Source: Paragonimus westermani
Lineage: Eukaryota > Platyhelminthes > Trematoda > Plagiorchiida > Troglotrematidae
DNA: 64,000 nucleotides
Direction of reading: 5' to 3'
NCBI GenBank assembly: GCA_008508345.1
Contig: QNGE01000148.1
Coordinates: 122,485 to 186,484 of the forward strand
Shown: piece after piece, positions 22,101-33,700 of the stretch
How positions within the stretch are numbered: position 1 is the first letter of the stretch
Layout of the letters: the number at the start of each line of letters is the position of its first letter
Notes under the pieces: generated by a model
The model's database searches: none
What the model was told of the DNA's origin: nothing
What the model saw: only the letters and a program-made list of their open reading frames with translations
Program-made: the position numbers and the translations under genes

Positions 22101-24803
22101 ATACTAAAAACCAACTTCGACATTTTTCTGTAAGATATCCGGGGATCACTTTGAGTGACAGTACAAAACGGTCAATGCATGTCGACAATAGTTCTGCTAA
22201 CATCAGACAACGTTCACTTTACGTTTGATGTTATGAAACCCTTCGAATCTCGCAGCAAATAGATGGTCCATTTAGCAGTGTATGTACGCTCATCAATGAG
22301 TGAATTGTTCAGTTGTTTTCCGGAAGTTGTTTTCAAAGGATATTACTAAACATCTAATGCGTGATAGCGGTATTCCCCGTAATTGAATTTACAGAATCCA
22401 TAAGTTTCACAACGAAAATCCTGTCTGGCACAACCCATTGCGTTCACTTAGATCTTTCCAAAGGTGGTACGACATCTTCTACCAGATTACGGCTCAAACA
22501 TTCATTTGCACGAATCCAAACTTACTATTCTTCCGGGTTTTATTAGTTAGCTTGTTTTCTGCACAAAAACAAACCTCTCACCCTTGGGTTAACCAAGAAT
22601 TGAAGTAAATAATTCCCGTCAGATGACCAGGGTCGTAATAGTGTAAAAGATTTTCCATGATGTTCAGGTCGGTAGTTATTGTTGAGTGACCTACTTTCAC
22701 TCATCATTTACTCTCTGAAGATATGAGCATGTGGAACTTTGAAACTTACTTCTTGGGTTACATAGGAAATATCACTGACTTGAGATGATTAGAGAGGCGA
22801 TAAGCATGACAGGGTATGCAGTGGCATTTGAGTGAACGATAATTATTTTTCAAGGATCACAAAACGTGAGTTGTGAGAATCCCAGAGGCATTTGTTCGCT
22901 CAGGCAGTGTACGTTCAAGAAATTAAAACAGACCTGATCAAACTTATAGAAAGTGTGCTGTTCATTCTATTCTGATTGAGGGCTACAAACGGTCATGTCT
23001 ATTTTGTTGTTGATCAGAAAACACAAATTACGTTTTGAATGGATTGCACTCCCTCTTAACAACCGTGGGTAATACCTGCAATGATAACCAGTTGACTGCT
23101 TCCGAGTACAACCAGCAAGATGCCTTCAGAAGCTTAATAAATCCACCCAGTAGCTGTAAAGTTTTGAGTCGTGAACACTTATGAATGCAGTAAATGATAA
23201 TGCATCACTCGCTTTACCACTAGTATCTGACAAAACTAATGTGAGAGAGAAAATGTGCTCGTTGAGCGTCCCTCAAAAGCTTACACGATATTGCAGTTTT
23301 TAACCATTTTGGTATGTGTTCCTCTACATTGGTTTTGAGTGCTAAGTTATCCTGAACCAAAAAATCTGGAAACAGTTAGTTAATACGACTTGCAGCAGTC
23401 TTTTAGGTTCCGCTGTAATCCTTACGAGTTAGCATTGCCCACTGAAGTCTATCCTTTGAAATTGTAGAATTTTTCGTTTACCATCCAAATGTGAATTACT
23501 GACTGGATCATCCGTGGCATATTACAGTGTTACTTACTGCATACACAAGAATTAAGATGTTATAAAATAACTGTTTTAAGTGTGATAGATATACCGGTAG
23601 TAACGAAATAAAAAAGAAATTATCACTAATATACTACTTGCTCAACTTCGGGCTATCCGGAAGGAGTTAACCTCGGGCTGTCATTTGTAATGACTACGTT
23701 CACTGGATCTGAAAGTGTCTCGCTTTACGAAAGTTGCCGATTCGCGCCACGCTTAGACAGCCTGCAATCGATGAGCCCAAATGTGGTTGAAACCAGCCAC
23801 AATGAGAAATTCAGCATTATCGAAATGTTATACCAATTCCCACTTTATGTTTGTCACTATCAGTTAGCCTATCTAGAAGTTACATTGTTCAGTCTCTAAT
23901 AACAGACATGACATGTAGAGGAACTGTTTGCAACTGCTTCCCCAATTGTTTGCTTTCAGTTGCGACCATGGAACTGAGTGCTGTCACTATGTCAAACAAA
24001 GTATGACAGACTTTGATCATCAGACTAAAACGGGACATTCTCAGTGCTACTATAATGTATCTCGTTACACTTAGATTCGTTCCACTGGACCAATAACTCA
24101 GAACCTAATCGTCACGCTCCGTAGTCTTGGCTCACTAGTTCGACCACGAAGTCACAACATGAAGTTGACAGACCCGAGTTCATACGACGTGCCTGTTTGG
24201 CTACCGAAACGCAAACTACGCAATAGATTATAAAGGCGTACACAGAATCTCGGTTGTTCCAAGGCCGCCACCAAACCGGGTTCTGGGTTGTCTCGTGAAC
24301 GGTGACTTTTGGGTGTTTACGCATGACGGACACACTTGCAGAGCAAACAAACATCGAAAGGCTCGGGCGCCGGTACCGCTCAGTCATGGAGTTTGTTTTG
24401 ATTGGGTCGAGTTTGAACACAGCACACACTTGGCGGAGGTCAGAACAGTAGACCATGTTTGTGTGTGCTGGTGATTGTTATTGCGAAAACAAGGTCTGCA
24501 CTATACTCGGTTCGGCACCTTTGCGATGACATGGAGGAAGTGAGAAACGAGGCATAGGTGTAAGTGAATGGGTCTTACGAAGTTGCAGCTTACGTAGCCT
24601 GATTTTATGTGATATCACGTCCATGATAATTGTGTTTAATGAATTGAGCAATTTTCCCTCGGTTCATTTGCTACAAGTCAGAATTGGAATAGACATCAGT
24701 TTTGAGTGAATAAATCGGTTAACCAAGTTTACAAAACGGTTGTAACGTTTTGTGTGTTCTCATAAGTTGCGAGGATTAAAAATAAACATAAAGTGGACAA
24801 GAC
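19161..24803. other. No gene recognised
   Basis: Over 5 kb with ORFs of at most 115 codons (20647-20994 plus, 24112-24456 minus). Neither they nor their neighbours show domains, repeats or splice-linked continuation I can recognise. No repeats shared with the rest of the window were noticed. Confidence 0.4.
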
Positions 24804-25033
24804 AATAAGATATCCGCACCAAATTTAGTACGAATGAAGTTGAACAGTTTTGGAGTCGTGTTTAACATGTTGTTGATAAACAGATTGGGAATAACACAAC
24901 CACCTCGGGTGGCCTTCCTCAGGAGTGCTGTAATCGATTACTACACTCTCGAGGAAGGCACCAGAGGTGGTTGAAACGTAGAGTATTACAACTTGCTCGT
25001 AACGTTGTGTTATTCCCAATCCGTTTTTCATTG
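24804..25033. mobile_element. PLE family B pLTRs in inverted pair, no coding region
   Basis: The left half (to about 24931) is a minus-strand pLTR: its atatccgcaccaaattt, gtcgtgtttaacatg and gataaacagattggg are the reverse complement of the tail of the 14181 copy. The right half (24938-25033) is the plus-strand pLTR with gaggtggttgaaacg and tattcccaatccg. The halves meet as inverted ccacctc...gaggtgg arms, but the left half lacks about 34 bp present in the right. The layout equals the 5' end of the element at 38205. A possible 7-bp duplication, acaagac, flanks it (24797-24803 and 25035-25041), though this is weak. Confidence 0.6.
24943..25011 (+). ncRNA. Decayed hammerhead-like fold in PLE-B pLTR
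   Basis: Second copy of the fold described at 14192-14262. Stem II, GAAA, the ACGU of stem III and GUGUU are kept, but the core CUGAGGA has lost two bases (ctcgagga), so cleavage is not expected. Confidence 0.4.
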
Positions 25034-28000
25034 AACAAGACTAGTTTGAAATTTCAGTGACTTAGGCTGCAACACACTGGCCAAAATCGCGGTAGACGGA
25101 TTAGGTATAGTTAAGCGCCCCCGTGCGCGTGACCTGCGGAGCCTAGGATGATTTCAGGATGATGGGCCTGAGATGATGCGCGAAGCGAAGACGGTCTTGT
25201 GTTGGAGTGAACACGTGATTTGCCTCCTGCACGTGTTTGGCGAAGAAGGAAAAGGCATGCACTCTCTAGGTGGTTCACATTACGTCACTGCTGCCATGAT
25301 GAAGTTAGATGTGTTCCCTTATCCTAAGGCCCAGACCTTGGTCAGTACTGCCAGCCTAAGACGACGACTGCTGGTAAACTAATGAATACTACCCAGTATG
25401 GACTGTTCTAGCTGTAGCGTCTCAATTGAAGGGGCTGTAAGAAGGACGCTGCCACAGAGCGAACGCAATGAGGACGTAACTTATGTTCGTCGAATGGATT
25501 TTATCATACACCCCGTCAGCTCCTATGTGTACAACAACGGCTGACGTTGATAACCTGTGTGCTTTTGATCATTGCAAGTGATAAGAACACCCAAAATGAT
25601 ACGTTCATCCTGTAGATTCGCTCTTCGAATTTCAAGTTTCAGATTGATGATTGGAGAATCTTAAACTTGTTTTCGAACTGAATTGTCAGTCTTGGTATCT
25701 TCAAGCTCACGATACGTTCGAATCCGTTGCGGAACTTATATCAAATTTACGTGACATGGAAAATTCCAGAACAGTCACAATTCATAAGGGGATGAACGGA
25801 CGTGTATATGCACAATTCTTGAATTGTTTTCACTCCGATAATCAAAAACAGCCAAGCGGTTTCGACCGCAACTCTGGTTTGAAGATTCTGCGGTAGAATG
25901 TTGACCGTGAGAAAGTTCATGCAGACTATTCAGCAGATAAAGGTGTTTGTTTTCAATTTCAACTTAGACAAATCTAGTAAATTGCATCCGGTCGATTGTG
26001 GCTGATATATCTGTGTACAGGTGACGAACTTTCTGTACGTTTTTCCATCGTTACCAAGCCGCATTGAGGGGATTTTTAGTTTTTCATTGAAAAGCCTTGT
26101 TTACGGTACCTCGCTTATTAGTAGGGTCGTTCTCTTATAGGTCAATACGTTTCAACCACTCAGAACAAGGTGTTTTGCACTGCTCAGCTGTCATGGAGCA
26201 GATATGTTTGTAAGGTGTATATCATCTTCTGTATGCTGCACTTTTAAAGAGGAGCTTTATCAGGCTGTCCAGTGAATGAGGGGGAGCGAAGGAATTTTCT
26301 GTTGTCGTTGGCAACTCAAGGATGCTGCATTAAATCTGGTCACAGATCTTGCCACTTTTGTTTATTCTATGACTCGTTAAGCATTTCGGTGTTTGTGGCC
26401 TACTAGGTAATATACTAGGCAGTCTATGCTGAATACTGCTCATGGATGGTAACAGTGCTAAGCCCTCCGGATTTTACTTTTGCCTGGTGAACGAGGATTG
26501 CGTACAGCAACGTAAATTGACGCTTCTCACTACCGACACCTAGTCATATTCGTCGAGATTGCATTACGGTATGCAAACGCTTAAATACTTTATGTATGAC
26601 AGCTTCATTGTTGGATGATCTTGTCGTTTAACTCCGTTCGATCAATGTACACAAACCTGAATACAAATATAGCGTGATGAACATTGTAGATAACTCTCGT
26701 ATGTTGGAATATATTGCTTTTTTCCACCTCCAGTTAATGTACATTTTTGGTATGTATCACTGCGTAGAAATCAACGGGAATAGGTGAACGAACTGTTTAA
26801 CTGTTAAGGCATCTGCCATAACTAGTACTTAACTGCCTGTCCTCAAATGTATATGTATATGCTTCATTTGAAAATAACACGCCGGATCTAGTGGTCAGTT
26901 CAATTGATTTTAGTTTTCATTTAAAATATCAGCTCACAACAGAGGGAAATCCATCAAAAACGAGGCTACCAACTAGGATGAGTTGTGCATAACCTAGATC
27001 CCATTGGACAGTGGGTTTGTAATAGCGCGGTGCAACCTTGCATTTAAGATACAGAACTAGAAAAGCAGGCAAACCGATATTCATGCTTTCGTATCCGTGT
27101 TTACAAGAGTTCATTTGTAACTTACTGATTTCAAATCATTGGAAGCATGCTTGCATAGCCTTGCGTCCAACGGTCTCACCATGTGAACCACCCCGAAAAC
27201 TATACGTCAAATTTGCCATAATCTAGTCACTGTAAGTCGACACTAGTTGAAGTGTGTATATGTATATATTGACAGAATATTTGCTCACCAGATTCACTCA
27301 GTTCCAATTCTTTGAACGGTTTATAACTTGGTTGCCACTTTACTTATATGACAATTGAGCACATGCTCAATACGGAGCGTGAGATGAGCTTACTGAAACA
27401 ATATTTAAGTGGTAAGCTTGTCAGATATAACTTTTTGAATTGAACGTCTTATTCACCATTTAAAGTTACTTCTTCCCCTCCTTGAATTTCCCCGTTATTT
27501 TTGAAAGATGTATTTTATTCACTTGGCAAATTCGCTGTAATAGTTTCTATTAACAAAATACAGAGGTAACTGTGAGCAAGTTGGTTTGAATCACTCTGAC
27601 TGAGAGCCGCTCCATCTGATTTTACCTGGAATACATATATTGTATCCGGCAGATTCATCGGATATACTCATAGTGTTCTAGGCTGTTTTTTGATTTCTCT
27701 TTATGTGAAAAAGCCCTATTTGCTGGTCTTCTGTCGTGGAATACTGAGGTTATTCTTATCTCGAATTTTCGTACACCCGGAACAAAGCAGTCGCAAAGTA
27801 CCAGCTTTCAAATTTTGCTTACCTCTGATGACAATTCTCATACGAACTATCGAAAAACATCGGTAACAATAAAAAAAAATGCAACTTACGCATTTGTCAC
27901 AGCTGAGAAAATATCTGCAGAAGTTACTTCAGCAAATGAAGGGAGTTATGGACCAAGCTACATACAAAGATAAGTGAAGGTGACAGCGGTTTAACTCGGA

Positions 28001-29664
28001 AGGATATTACACTAACCGGAGCAGTTGCTAGAACGACCATCACTTTCGTTGTTAAATCTTACTCAACATATAAGCTGTGTGTTGTTTACAAACTTACTTT
28101 AGTTTCCAGTGAAAAATTAACGTTTTTTGTTGCAGCCTCCTAGTTGAGTTCTTTGTGTGTTCCTGTAAAAATGTTAATATTCGTTGCAAACGGGCTTAGA
28201 ATGGAAAAGGCACTAACTTCGGGAAGCTTGCATGAATACAGAAACGAAATTTGACACATTATCCAACCAACGGAAGTTGCGAACTTTATACTGATAAAAT
28301 CTTGGATCGAGATCTTAAGTTGTTATCAGAGACATTATGTGATTAGGCTGTCTAATTATCTGCATCTGAACGCTATTTTGTATTTAGGTGTAAATCTTAA
28401 AACACGTCAATGAGAACATCTTGACTGGATTTTCCCCCTCTACTGCGGTTAACTAACACGACCATAAGTTTGCATAAGTTTATATGCGAATTGTGCGCAT
28501 GGTCTGCGAAGTGTTTCGGTTCAGAAATAAATCACAGGAACTAAGGCCACGTCAGCGATTCCTGACCTATTTCGGTCGCTTGTACATTCACACTCACCCA
28601 GTTACACGTGAAAACGCCTGCGTTCACGCAAAATATATTGTTCAATCTCCTTAGCCGTAGTAAATTTCGACAGTCGCTAGTTACTAAGGCCATTGGTCAG
28701 GGTCACAGATAACAACTGAATGATCAAAGATTTTCAGCTGTTTCACCCGAAGCTGGACACTATAAAAGAAGGGGCAGTTGAAATTCACCCGGAGCTCAAC
28801 TTTATTTAATAATTTACAACTTTTGTCGAAATTTCACTGTTCCCACTTAGGACTTACGACTGTACCATTTTTAATTAGCTAAAGTTAATTTAAGAGAATT
28901 AACGATCATAACATTGCTGATAATCCCTCTGTGAATTATTGATTATTCTGAGCCTTATCTGGCCGTAGGTGCTTGAACACTACCAGGCAGACTGAAATTA
29001 ACAAACAGTGTATAGTCTTAGTTTCCTGGTGACTACCATTTTGTGTACACTCTTGTGTTCAGTTATAACCTGTAGAAACTTTCACACCCTAAAATAAAAC
29101 TTGACCGGGTTTCAAAGAAATATTTCGGAAGGCTCAAGTTCAAACTCGGACAGAACAGGTGTATAGTTTCATCTGTGTGTAAGACAAAGCCGTGCAACTG
29201 TGTGAGTTTTCAGAAGTATTTGTCTTTATTCGCATTATTCTGTCGAACAGTTACCACAAGAGGTCGACAAAGTGGTCAGTTTTAATTCAGCATTTTGGTT
29301 GATACCACGTGCAATTTGACACCTATGTTGCGTTTAGTACGTCGTTAATGAAAATGTCATGATTTAAGGCCTGATTATTTCGTTCTAAAGGTGTACCACT
29401 AATACGCTCTGTTCATACCTGTTTTTCAACAGTTGATATAACGTAGAAATATGTGAACCTGTATCTGAAAACCAGAAATATTGTCAGTTTTTAACTGGTT
29501 GTGTTAACGTAGATGTATTAAAGGGTGAATTTTTACAGCCTGTTACCTCAAGACTTGTTTAGTCATAATACCTCCTGCATTTAGTGAAAATTCTTTAGTC
29601 ACAGTGACGTATATATTAGCTTATCCGTGAAAAATCCAAAAAACTTGTTAATCAGAGTAGGAAG
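25034..29664. other. No gene recognised; GC-richer patch with inverted E-boxes
   Basis: A patch at about 25060-25380 is richer in G+C than its surroundings. It holds a 69-codon ORF (25173-25382) and an inverted repeat aacacgtg/cacgtgtt (25210-25217 and 25230-25237), each arm containing a CACGTG palindrome. No protein similarity is recognised. The rest is AT-rich with only short ORFs. Confidence 0.4.
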
Positions 29665-29671
29665 AAGACAT

Positions 29672-29714
29672 ATTGCGATATGTTAACATTTCATTTACTC
29701 TCATCAGTCGCAAA
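29672..29714 (-). ncRNA. Hammerhead ribozyme motif in PLE-A 3' repeat
   Basis: The minus strand reads UUUGCGA, CUGAUGA, GAGUAAAU, GAAA, then the palindrome starting with that last A, AUGUUAACAU, then A and UCGCAAU. Stem I pairs UUGCGA with UCGCAA (six perfect pairs). Stem III is A-U, U-A, G-C closing UUAA. Predicted cleavage follows the A after ACAU. All core bases are canonical. Stem II is the weak point: only a G-U pair is possible here (G-C if the relic's C is ancestral). PLE pLTRs are known to carry hammerheads with small stems, which supports the call. Activity is unproven. Confidence 0.65.
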
Positions 29715-29814
29715 CTTAAAACATGCCAGTTATATACATCAAATATTTAACGACACATACATGCACACCAGTTATTGTGTAATCATGACGATGGCAACCC
29801 GGCCGGTTGTTTCA

Positions 29815-30744
29815 ACCACCTCTGTGCCCACAACGTCGGTTGGTAAGTTCGAATGAGCATCGCTTCGCAGAAAGCTGGTAACTTCGGATTTCGGTTGCGC
29901 AACAGTATCTTGAATGAGTTTACAGGATCAACTTGATGATGAGGTGTTTAGCAATCGATGACGTTGGATTTCAAGTAGTCAGTGCACCAAGTTGGGGCTG
30001 GTGCGTCATCTGTCGTTTCAACCACTTCGGGATGTGTTCCGCGACTCGCTGTGATAGTTGTCGGTCTGTTCTGCCTATGTAAACGTCACTGCAACTGCAA
30101 GTGAACTGGTACACAACATGGGAGACAGAACAGTTTGACAAACTACTTTTGCGTTTTCGGAGAACCGGTCCACTAGTGGTATGAAATAAGCGCAACTGAG
30201 CAGCCGCATACGTTCGAGCCAGAGCAGATTTTAATTTGTGCTTTATGTCGTTGGCTAGGTGGTTACCCTTGAATGGCAAGAATAGGAAAACATCCTTCTT
30301 TTGAGCCGTCAGTATGGGCTCAGTGCTCTTCTTCACCGTATTACGTGCCTCAATGAATTTACCGAGGTATCCGTTTGTTAGTAAAGTTTGCCTTAACATC
30401 TCCTGTTCTGTCTTCAGAGTATCCGGGGTACAAATACGCATGGTTCTATGAAACAATGAGTTAATTAAACCCCGTCTGTATCCAATAGGAGCAAAACTGG
30501 AAAACTGTAGATATTGACCATCCCAAGTTGTTTTGCGGTGAACTGAGCGTTGTAAAGTACCATCTGCACGTCTAGTAGTGAGTACATCCAAAAAAGGTAA
30601 ACTGTTGTTCCACCCAACTTCGTGAGATAAAGATAGGTTGGGGTGAACATTATTGAGAAGGTTGAAAAATAATTCAAAATGAATAACGTCAGTAAAAATT
30701 AAAATATCATCAACGTATCTTTTNCGATCGTGAAAGAGATCGCC
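29815..30744 (-). pseudogene. PLE-A reverse transcriptase C-terminus plus GIY-YIG endonuclease
   Basis: One minus-strand frame is open from 30744 to 29971 (about 257 codons). It starts with DRKRYVDDILIF, the RT motif with the two catalytic Asp, then SLPFLDVLTTRR (next RT motif), WDGQYLQFSSF and GLINSLFHRTMRICT in the thumb/linker. It ends in the GIY-YIG nuclease: VYQFTC, CSDVYIGRTDRQLSQRV with the catalytic Arg, and EHIPKWL. A stop at 29973 or so is followed, one frameshift later, by the nuclease C-terminus (DPVNSFKILLRN, EAMLIRTYQPTLWAQ) at 29942-29815. So the protein is 5'-truncated and has one frameshift near 29950, but is otherwise well kept. It acts, when complete, in target-primed reverse transcription. 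Confidence 0.85.
30724..30724. other. Single ambiguous base (N)
   Basis: The only N in the window, inside the RT catalytic codon series (third base of the Arg codon before KRYVDD). The frame stays open through it for seven more codons to a stop at 30745-30747. It could be a miscalled base or a one-base gap at a contig join. Confidence 0.9.
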
Positions 30745-30747
30745 TCA

Positions 30748-33700
30748 GAGAGTGACGTGTTCTACTCCTTGTGTGTAGATCAGGTTTCTGCAACCGGCAT
30801 CACTCAGACATTTGACATGACAGTGAGTGTTAGTCTAACAAAAGCCACATAACTACTTATAATTGTATGGAACTGACGGAGACTTTGACCCGTAATGAAA
30901 GTCCAAGCGCTACAGCGTACTGTGGAATGAAAGCCGTGCTGGTAATTTCACGTGTTTCAATACGCCTTACGCAAGTAAATGGAGGCAACTCTGGATAACA
31001 GAAATGTCCTAACAAGCACGTGTAACTGGGAGTGTAGTGAAATGTTATTAGTCAGTCTATTCGAAAGTGCTAATTCGAACGGGAAAATGTAGAGCAGAAA
31101 TCGATAAATGTTATGAGTATGCAGTGTTTTTTAGGGGGCGTATTCGTATATGTTCTTATTCATTTGACTGATTTATCATTTAATCATACTTACATGTAAA
31201 ATGAAACTTTGAGATTGCGTTAATAGAGAAAATTCGTTAAAACAGTATGTTAAAGATGATAAGCAATAAAACTGTAATGTATCAATGGAAAAGGCTCTGT
31301 CTAACGAAGGTACATCAGACGAAAACTCTGTTCTCTGTCAAGTTTGACAAACAAAATTAGATTTTTACAAATTTCGCTATATTTGATCATCGGCTTCGTT
31401 AGTTTTGACATCTTGCTTATAACCTCCGTAACCCTATTCTGATTCCATTACGTCTGCTACCCTGGCGGGTATAACCGTATTACCGTATTATATATGCGAA
31501 ATTTATCATCATTATCACTGAACGGTTAACTCATTCGAATCATTACTTCCCACTCTTGTATTTGCGTTAACATTAAAATAATCACATCCGTATATATAAC
31601 AGAGCACTGTCCTCCTATCAGCTGTGAAAATTGTTATTCGCTGCAGTTATTGTAATCCACCCTAAATAATTAGCAATAAAACGAGCTTTATGACAAATTT
31701 TGAAAAACATTAGGCTCGAAAACATCCATTAGTAATGTGTAAAAAAACACAGATTGCATATAACGCTTCTTGATGCCTACTCTCAAACCATCACTTCGTG
31801 ATGGGCTTGAATTCATCAGGTGGAGATGATCTAAATGATGGATTTCATGGATTTACAAGCCATAGTCATTATAACCTAGCAATCCGAAGTGAAGTGTAAC
31901 CGTCTGCAAAAAGAGATCACAACTCTAGTATACCTGAATTCTTCTATCAGAAACGACGTTCACAAAGCTGGTCGCTGAGCGGATGATAGCTTTAGCCCAC
32001 AGTACCAAACTACATTTGAAAACTCCTATTGATTATGACACCAGACATATTCCATCAAAAATAACAGTACTCGCAACAAGAACCTTCCATGTTGCTACAC
32101 AGGAGGACGGGAAACGCGCTTTCTTTTAAAACGTACCAAATTTGATGGCATAGAGTGAACCGAAAGCCACGATGCTCGATCTTCTCAGTGGAGTACCATA
32201 AGGTTCAGTGACGAAAAACCAAATCATTCCGAACTAACTGGATGAGAATAGAAGACGTTTGAACAACCCCTAAAAGAAAAATTATATAGCTCAACCGTGA
32301 CCTTCTGTGATTAACGCTGGGCGGCTGTATGAACTCATGCTGTCATTTATTGATATGGGTACACTAAAAATTGTGGTCTAGAATGATCTATCTAAAACCC
32401 TGTTGTTTTTATAACCACATGGGGTTGTTATTCTTTACCAGAAGGACGCATCGACGCACATACAGCATTACACAGCTGAAAAATGCCTCACTTTCTTTCA
32501 TATCCATACTTGAGGAAGGCTTCCCTGTAGTCTATACCATAAATACAGCAGATGACTCCGAGTTACCGCCAGCTCAGTAGATTTAGAAGATTGCGAGTGT
32601 TCATAGTTCAATAGTCGTACTGGACAGTATAATGAAAAAAGACTGGGGGTAATATAAACCCTGCCATCTGCGTTGCCTCTCGGGTGCACGTAGAGAGGAA
32701 CTATAAAACTTTCAAACGCAACTGAAGATGCACAACATGTCGGCTTCGTCTAAAGAGCTAAAATCCCTAATGTTTCTGTCATTGTGCTGATGCCGCCTTC
32801 TATAGAGCACCAAATAAAAACTTTAAGCAAAATTATGATGAAATATGTAAAGTTGTGATCACTTTTCAGAAAATCTCTGATTACCCAGCATTTGTGTAGA
32901 CTCTTTGGTCCGCTGTAGTAGTCGTGGAAGTTATTGGAGCAGAACTTGAAGGTTACATTGTTTTTTTTGCTTTAGCAATTTGCGGATGTATTTTCTACGT
33001 TGGTGACTTTCCACCTGGACATTCCCTTCGGCATTCACAGTCTTATTGCAAACGATGCAGTAGAAGACATCGATTCGCGTTTGACCAGCCTCCACAGATT
33101 TCCATCGTTAACTTTGCAATTCACCCGGCGACACTCCACCCTTTGTTAGAAACGTCAGTTTAGTAGGCCAGTTGCTGTTGAAAGATAGCTTACATTAGGA
33201 AAGAAATCGCGGCCAACAGGTTGTGAGTACCATTAAAAACTTGCACTAGAAAGATTGGCGCTCAAGCAATTGTGAGCAGGCGCGCGGGTCCGTGCGTCAG
33301 CCCGCCTCACATTATGAATGTTTTTGTGCACGGTTTCTCGCACAGTTACCAGTCCCTAAATCATCGTCGTTGCTGCAATACAAGCCCCAATGTGGACTAA
33401 TTGTGGAGGTTGGAATCACTGCTCTTGGTCAAATTCGGGGATTGGTTGTGAAACTTAGCCTCAGACATCGTTTGGAACAGGGCGAATTCTGATGTGTGGA
33501 AAGTGAATGATGAATTGATAGTTCTGGTTGTTATGAGCAAGATTAACCAAATTGAGGCGTAAACAATTCCTCATGAAACAGTACGGAACGGCATTTCAAG
33601 AAAATCATACATATCTTTTGGGAGAAGCATAAGTTTTTTCGAGACCAGAAAAGTATCTTTTGGAGCCGATAAGGCTACTGTAGCAGGATATTCAAAATGT

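Larger units (their letters stand above)
29665..30747 (-). mobile_element. Penelope-like element family A, 5'-truncated
   Basis: A minus-strand PLE beginning near the RT catalytic YVDD motif (30717-30706) and running through the RT C-terminus, linker, GIY-YIG endonuclease and a 3' terminal repeat with a hammerhead motif. Earlier RT motifs (the first catalytic Asp and the G-x-P-L box) are not found upstream. The coordinate of the break coincides with a single N at 30724, so truncation and a mis-join are both possible. The 3' terminal repeat is shared with the relic at 10195-10528. PLEs are retroelements whose protein combines RT with a GIY-YIG nuclease. Confidence 0.85.

Noticed and set aside
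24112..24456. 114-codon ORF on the minus strand
   Set aside because: No recognisable motif. The Cys- and Trp-bearing stretch does not match a family I know.
25173..25382. ORF in a GC-richer patch next to the PLE-B pLTR pair
   Set aside because: Could be an exon, but there is no splice-site context or similarity to support it. Mentioned only as a composition anomaly.
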